Assembly: GCA_947496705.1 (NCBI GenBank) | Contig: CANMDW010000013.1 | Span: forward strand, 1 to 64,000 | Direction of reading: 5' to 3' | DNA from: an uncultured Aquimarina sp. | GTDB lineage: Bacteria > Bacteroidota > Bacteroidia > Flavobacteriales > Flavobacteriaceae | DNA length: 64,000 bases | Shown: positions 60,664 to 64,000 of the stretch, piece after piece | Layout: each line of letters opens with the position of its first letter | Position numbering within the stretch: position 1 is the first letter of the stretch | Notes under the pieces: model-generated | Told to the model about the DNA's origin: nothing | The model's database searches: none | Seen by the model: only the letters and a program-made list of their open reading frames with translations | Made by a program: the position numbers and the translations under genes

Positions 60664-61222
60664 CCTGACTTCCGCACTGGGACACCCTAATCATTTTCTT
60701 TTTTCCATTGCTGAAAAAAGAACTGTATGTCCGCAATCACCCATATAAAGTATTTTCTTCTCCCTTTAGTCCCGATAGCTATCGGGAGGGGTCAAAAAGA
60801 AAATACAGAAAATTCCATTATTTACCCTTAACCCTAAAGGGAATAACGGAATTTTCTATAATTTAAAAGATTACTTGAGTGATTGCGGACATACATAAAA
60901 AGAAACAAAAAAAGCTAGGCTTAGCAAAGCTTTGGAAGTGATTACGGATCATCCACTAGATTTTTTTAAAACAGTATAGCTTTCAAAACAGCCTCTAAAC
61001 TAAAATTACAATGAAGTATGAAGCATAAAGATTCGTATGAACACAAAAAAAATCTTTAACGCTACTTCTCCTATCACTTTTACCAAAGTTTTCCAGGCCA
61101 AAAAAACACTACTTTGAATTAAGCTAAACGTACTGGGACACCCAACCTCAAAAAACAACCTCAATGTTTATGATACTTTCTAATGCTTTTAAAGCTAATT
61201 CCTGAAAAGTACGGAAGTCAGG
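60664..61222. repeat. Element bounded by CCTGACTTCCG(C/T)AC inverted ends
   Basis: CCTGACTTCCGCAC (60664-60677) and GTACGGAAGTCAGG (61209-61222) are inverted repeats with one mismatch. ACTGGGACACCC directly follows the left end and recurs in direct orientation near 61131. No TSD found. 559 bp, non-coding. Confidence 0.5.
60726..60893. repeat. 168-bp palindromic element with GTCCGCAATCAC ends
   Basis: TATGTCCGCAATCAC (60726-60740) and GTGATTGCGGACATA (60879-60893) are perfect inverted repeats; with flanking bases the match is about 20 bp with one mismatch. Inside are a second inverted pair (AGAAAATTCC/GGAATTTTCT) and a CCCGATAGCTATCGGG palindrome, so the whole can fold as one long hairpin. 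Confidence 0.7.
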
Positions 61223-61232
61223 AAAAAAGGTT

Positions 61233-61273
61233 AAATCACTTCAATAATAAAGCCGAACATCTGGTTCGGCTTT
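61233..61273 (+). repeat. 41-bp direct repeat, copy 2 (with terminator hairpin)
   Basis: Identical to 60223-60263, including the last four codons and stop of ypdA out of any gene context and the AAAGCCGAAC/GTTCGGCTTT hairpin, which here can terminate the minus-strand gene at 61303. Confidence 0.85.
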
Positions 61274-61302
61274 GATTATATAGTAAACTCATTTAAGGTT
61301 AT

Positions 61303-62004
61303 TTATCTTCGGGATAAAATACTCAAAATATACCAGAACAGTAGCATCAATGAAGCAAACAATCCCAGTGCCGCTCCTACATATTGATCTTCAGAATATT
61401 TATGAACCATATTCGATGTTTGATATAATATAGAACCCGAAGCAAGCACAACCATTCCTACACTAAACCAAAGCCCCAGATTAAATCCAAACAGTAACCC
61501 TGCAACAATAAGTCCTAACGCAATAAAAAAACCAATTGTTAATGCCGATTTCAAAAAAGAAAAGTCTTTTTTGGTCACCAGAACTACTGCCGAAAGCCCG
61601 GTAAATAATGCCAAAGTAAGAATCGCTGCCTGATTAAGAATATTACCTCCTCCACTCTCTGCAATCATCATCGCAATCCCAATAAGTGGGATAAAAATAA
61701 AAGCCTCTGCAATTACATATAGTAATAATCCCAGATATTGTTGATTGATATTATGATTTCTATGGGCCATTCGATCGGCATAGCTGGTCACTAACATAAA
61801 ACCGCCCAACATAAGCATCCATCTCCATCCTTGCGTTAATGAAAATGCAAAATTAACGACCACATCTATCTGAAAAAACACCCATTCTACAATAATAAAA
61901 AGTAGCACGGCCATCGCAAGATGGGTATATGTTTTTTTATAAAATGCTACTCTTTTTTCATCTGTAAGTGAGCCAACAGGTAAAATTTGCTGAAATTCTT
62001 CCAT
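61303..62004 (-). CDS. Bax inhibitor-1/YccA family membrane protein
   Basis: 233 residues from the ATG at 62004 (MEEFQQILPVG); an ATG 12 bases upstream is also in frame. Seven membrane helices from about residue 30. The family pattern is clear: FYKKTYTHLAMAVLLFIIVEW (first helix, THLA), LLLYVIAEAFIFIPLI, ALFTGLSAVVLVTKKDFSFLK, and the C-terminal SILYQTSNMVHKYSEDQYVGAALGLFASLMLLFWYILSIL. BI-1 proteins are pH-sensitive Ca2+ leak channels in structural studies, or chaperones of FtsH in E. coli (YccA). The role here is unknown. Confidence 0.9.
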   Translation of the reverse strand: MEEFQQILPVGSLTDEKRVAFYKKTYTHLAMAVLLFIIVEWVFFQIDVVVNFAFSLTQGWRWMLMLGGFMLVTSYADRMAHRNHNINQQYLGLLLYVIAEAFIFIPLIGIAMMIAESGGGNILNQAAILTLALFTGLSAVVLVTKKDFSFLKSALTIGFFIALGLIVAGLLFGFNLGLWFSVGMVVLASGSILYQTSNMVHKYSEDQYVGAALGLFASLMLLFWYILSILSRR

Positions 62005-62052
62005 ATTACAATACATTTAAAGTTACTCGTTGTTTTAGCATATAAATATAAT

Positions 62053-62092
62053 GAACTCATTTGAACTTTTCATTCTGGGCTGCAAAAACGAC
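62053..62092. repeat. GAACTCAT family repeat, copy D (one end only)
   Basis: GAACTCATTTGAACTTTT followed by CATTCTGGGCTGCAAAAACG, the best-conserved version of the family's outer 38 bases. No complementary end is found before the next gene, so it is a solo or truncated copy. Confidence 0.6.
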
Positions 62093-62156
62093 ATTTTCCC
62101 GCTTCCAGACACAAAGCTTAAATAAATTTAATTTTTTATTTGAAACTGGCCCCATC

Positions 62157-63023
62157 CTAATCCTCAAAATATCTGAAATTTAGCATTTGTGCAACATAAG
62201 AATAGATCTCGGGAAATTTTTCCTTTAACTCTTTTGGAGACTCCATAAAGACCTCTACCAGGACAGCGATAAACTCGAATTTATCGGTATATGCATAGTC
62301 TCTTAATATTTTGGTTGCTACTATTTTTTCTCTCACTTCGGTAGCTCCCAGATATTTCTCTAATTGTAAAAAGGTATCATAAAAAATCTCAGAACTAATA
62401 TCGTTATTCTTTATAGCGTTGTAATGAATGGCATGTGTAATCTCATGAATCCCCAAACTTTTTCCTTTATCCTGATGTAGATTTCCTTTTTGAAAGTCTT
62501 TCCACGAAAGTGCTAATGCTTTAGATCGCGGATTAAACTCCCCTATGTTTTCGGTCTTATTCAAAATAGAGTAAAATGATGCGGGATATAGAATTATTGT
62601 ATGAAGATATTCTAGTAGATAATGTCGCATACCAAAGGTAAGCTGAATCACCATCATAGTGATTTGCATACGCATAAAACCATCGATAACCAATCCTTCT
62701 CTACTCACAAATTTGGTATCGTCTAAAAACCTCGCAGTTCTATGCTCAAAATATCGCTTTCTTTTTTTATCCAAAGTATTATAAAAATCATTCTCTTCCA
62801 GAAATGACTTAAGTGATGAAGGTAATTTTTTAAGTTTTGGGTAATAATGAATAAAATAAGGCTTCTTATTATATTTTACATACACCGATTCGAGATATCG
62901 TAATACATAGTATATGCAAATCGAAACAATCCCAACGGTGACAACAACCCCCAATACTGTTTGAAATATCGTATTAGAAGGAACTTCTTCTTGTGTTAAT
63001 AAGGTAAATATATAAAGATTCAA
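62157..63023 (-). CDS. MtfA-like zinc-dependent peptidase (M90)
   Basis: 288 residues. One transmembrane helix near the N terminus (about 22-42), then a cytoplasmic or periplasmic domain with HEITHAIHY (about residue 192, HExxH) and a later DKFEFIAVLVEVFMESP block with the expected third-ligand Glu. RFLDDTKFVSREGLVIDGFMRMQITMMVIQLTFG is the conserved MtfA N-terminal pattern. E. coli MtfA binds the Mlc repressor and is a zinc peptidase; whether this protein does so is unknown, and the membrane anchor is a difference from E. coli. Confidence 0.88.
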   Translation of the reverse strand: MNLYIFTLLTQEEVPSNTIFQTVLGVVVTVGIVSICIYYVLRYLESVYVKYNKKPYFIHYYPKLKKLPSSLKSFLEENDFYNTLDKKRKRYFEHRTARFLDDTKFVSREGLVIDGFMRMQITMMVIQLTFGMRHYLLEYLHTIILYPASFYSILNKTENIGEFNPRSKALALSWKDFQKGNLHQDKGKSLGIHEITHAIHYNAIKNNDISSEIFYDTFLQLEKYLGATEVREKIVATKILRDYAYTDKFEFIAVLVEVFMESPKELKEKFPEIYSYVAQMLNFRYFED

Positions 63024-63537
63024 AAGGGATAATCTAGGTTAAGTCTACTAAAAATAACGTTTTAGAAACAAAAATGGTATTAAAATCGCAATTTAACATT
63101 AATAAGTCTTATGCAGATACTCTATTTATGATCATAACTCTTGCTAGTGGCGAGTGCAAAAACTCACAAAAACGCCTGCAAAACTTCTTGAACCCTCACA
63201 AAAGCGGTCTTCACCCTTCAAGAAACTTCTTGACGCCTCAGAAAAGCCCGAATATTGGGTGCGATATCATGTTATATGCTCAAAAAGGCTATGTTCACCT
63301 TTCAATAAATTTCTTGGACCCTCATAACAGGTTTGATAAGGGTCCAAGAAATTTATTGCCTACAAAACCCAGAAAAAAAAGAGGGTTCGAGAAATTTCTC
63401 GAACAGCCATTCTTACAGTAATACGCTCTCAAGAAGTTTCTTGAACCCTCGCGCTACCTTTTGCGAGGGTTCAAGAAAATTGTTGCTGCTTTTTACTGCT
63501 TTTGTGAGGGTTCGAGAAGAAAAATTTATGGATTTTA
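63024..63537. other. Intergenic region with the palindrome array
   Basis: 514 bp between the MtfA-like start and the stop of the truncated gene. No real gene; short ORFs on the plus strand run through the repeats. Apart from the array it contains only AT-rich sequence. Confidence 0.6.
63181..63515. repeat. Array of TTCTTGAACCCTC palindromic repeats
   Basis: About eight copies of a CAAGAA-n-TTTCTTGAACCCTC motif in both orientations within 335 bp. Three form perfect hairpins: 63303-63322 with 63339-63358 (20-bp arms, TTCTTGGACCCT), 63386-63403 (18-bp palindrome TTCGAGAAATTTCTCGAA) and 63437-63452 with 63463-63478 (16-bp arms, TTCTTGAACCCTCGC). The arms differ between hairpins but stay complementary within each. 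Confidence 0.75.
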
Positions 63538-64000
63538 CTACTCATCCCCTTCTTCTACCGCTGTGGTTTTGACCGAACCACCTGATAGTTTAGGAAAAAT
63601 ACGTTCTGCAACAGTCCGGCCAAAGGTACTACGGGCCTGTAGATAATTATTCTCGTACTGCCTTCTTAAGTTTGCTTGTGCCATCTCTTCCTCGGCCTCG
63701 GCAACTTTTACTGCCTTGATCGCAGTATTCAATATGGTAATAGCATCTTTTGAGTTTGTTACATCGGCAGCTAATGTAGCCGCTTCTGCAAATAGGGGAT
63801 GATCTTCACCCAGACTTTCAAATCGCAATACCACGTTATCTACCTCATCAGGTTCTTCTTGTACCGGCAGTTTGACCAGATCACCAAATTTTCCACTCGG
63901 AAAAACCGTAAGCAACGCACGGTTATCCGGGTGTTCACGATCATACTTCTCACAAGCCCTGAAAGCATTGCGCACTGCATTATCTAGCAGGCTATCTGCA
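63538..64000 (-). CDS. Helical protein of unknown function, 5' end outside the window
   Basis: The frame is open from the right edge to the TAG at 63538, giving the last 153 residues; the GTG at 63975 is probably internal. The sequence is helical and acidic (ADVTNSKDAITILNTAIKAVKVAEAEEEMAQANLRRQYENNYLQARSTFGRTVAERIFPKL), with an ACEKYDREHPDN...SGKFGDLVKLPVQEEPDEVDNVVLRFESLGEDHPLF stretch before it. No family is recognised. It is followed by the hairpin array. Confidence 0.7.
   Translation of the reverse strand, partial: ADSLLDNAVRNAFRACEKYDREHPDNRALLTVFPSGKFGDLVKLPVQEEPDEVDNVVLRFESLGEDHPLFAEAATLAADVTNSKDAITILNTAIKAVKVAEAEEEMAQANLRRQYENNYLQARSTFGRTVAERIFPKLSGGSVKTTAVEEGDE

Larger units (their letters stand above)
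60264..61232. other. Gene-free block of about 970 bp with nested mobile-element remnants
   Basis: Bracketed by the 41-bp direct repeats. From left to right: an ACTGTCTGGTAAA end (60285-60298), the 212-bp MITE (60334-60545) with 9-bp duplication, a complementary AGTGTCCGGTTAAA end on the minus strand (about 60647-60663), then an element bounded by CCTGACTTCCG (60664-61222) in which a 168-bp inverted-repeat element (60726-60893) is nested. No ORF longer than about 60 codons makes sense as a protein. Confidence 0.7.

Noticed and set aside
63074..63646. Several overlapping plus-strand ORFs
   Set aside because: They read through the TTCTTGAACCCTC hairpin array and the antisense of the truncated gene; the repeated Phe-Leu-Asn-Pro words are repeat translations.

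Overview
The window looks like a chromosomal stretch of a marine member of the Flavobacteriaceae (Bacteroidota); the gene set resembles Aquimarina-type genomes, but the genus is inference. Reasons: low GC, a type B C-terminal sorting domain and PorT of the type IX secretion system (T9SS), a short RpoD without region 1.1, a full Na+-translocating NADH:quinone reductase (nqrABCDEF), TamL, DUF5103 and DUF4846 proteins, and TAnnTTTG promoter boxes. Most of it is ordinary core chromosome. The accessory signal sits in intergenic repeats and in a secreted-protein cluster at the left edge.

Layout. 1-5.8 kb: secreted and surface proteins (3' end of a large repetitive adhesin, two small secreted proteins sharing modules with it, a lectin/TSP3 protein, and a type B sorting-domain protein). 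5.9-8.7 kb: ClpP paralogue, M15 peptidase, CAP lipoprotein, M48 protease. 8.8-10.5 kb: three ankyrin paralogues on the minus strand, the middle one a pseudogene. 10.8-15.8 kb: gpmI, a SolA-like oxidase, map, a GxxExxY ORF framed by inverted repeats, and a methyltransferase. 15.9-25.6 kb: a lipoprotein, apbE, an Nqr-associated small protein, DUF4846, and nqrFEDCBA on the minus strand. 25.8-36.9 kb: DUF5103, apaG, a putative permuted papain-like protein, NRDE protein, pruA, GNAT, DUF6261, rsmG, desaturase, aminotransferase. 36.9-50 kb: trkH/trkA, ubiE, porT, trmH-type methylase, tamL, fbaA, accD, rpsO, pnp. 50-60.2 kb: lipoprotein, ECF sigma factor overlapping an inner-membrane/outer-membrane fusion protein, rpoD, BLUF photoreceptor, rpe, AraC-type regulator, ASPIC/UnbV T9SS cargo, ypdA. 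60.2-61.3 kb: about 1 kb of nested non-coding mobile remnants. 61.3-64 kb: Bax inhibitor-1 protein, MtfA-like peptidase, a hairpin array and a truncated gene.

How the genes connect. ApbE supplies the covalent FMN of NqrB and NqrC; both carry the target threonine. PorT serves export of the T9SS cargo encoded here (3714-4874 and 57369-59126). TrkA gates TrkH. The ECF sigma factor overlaps a protein that appears to span the envelope, which suggests surface-to-sigma signalling.

The strongest unusual signals are repeats: (i) a family with ends reading AGTGTCTGGTCGGAAATA at four sites, one of which supplies the stop codons of two convergent genes; (ii) a second family beginning GAACTCATTTGAACTTTT at four sites; (iii) a 212-bp MITE with 18-bp perfect terminal inverted repeats and a 9-bp target duplication; (iv) a 5 x 41-bp tandem array; (v) a hairpin array whose arms covary; (vi) a GxxExxY ORF inside imperfect inverted repeats of about 42 bp. 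No tRNA, rRNA or CRISPR array was seen. All calls are from reading the sequence; no database search was run.
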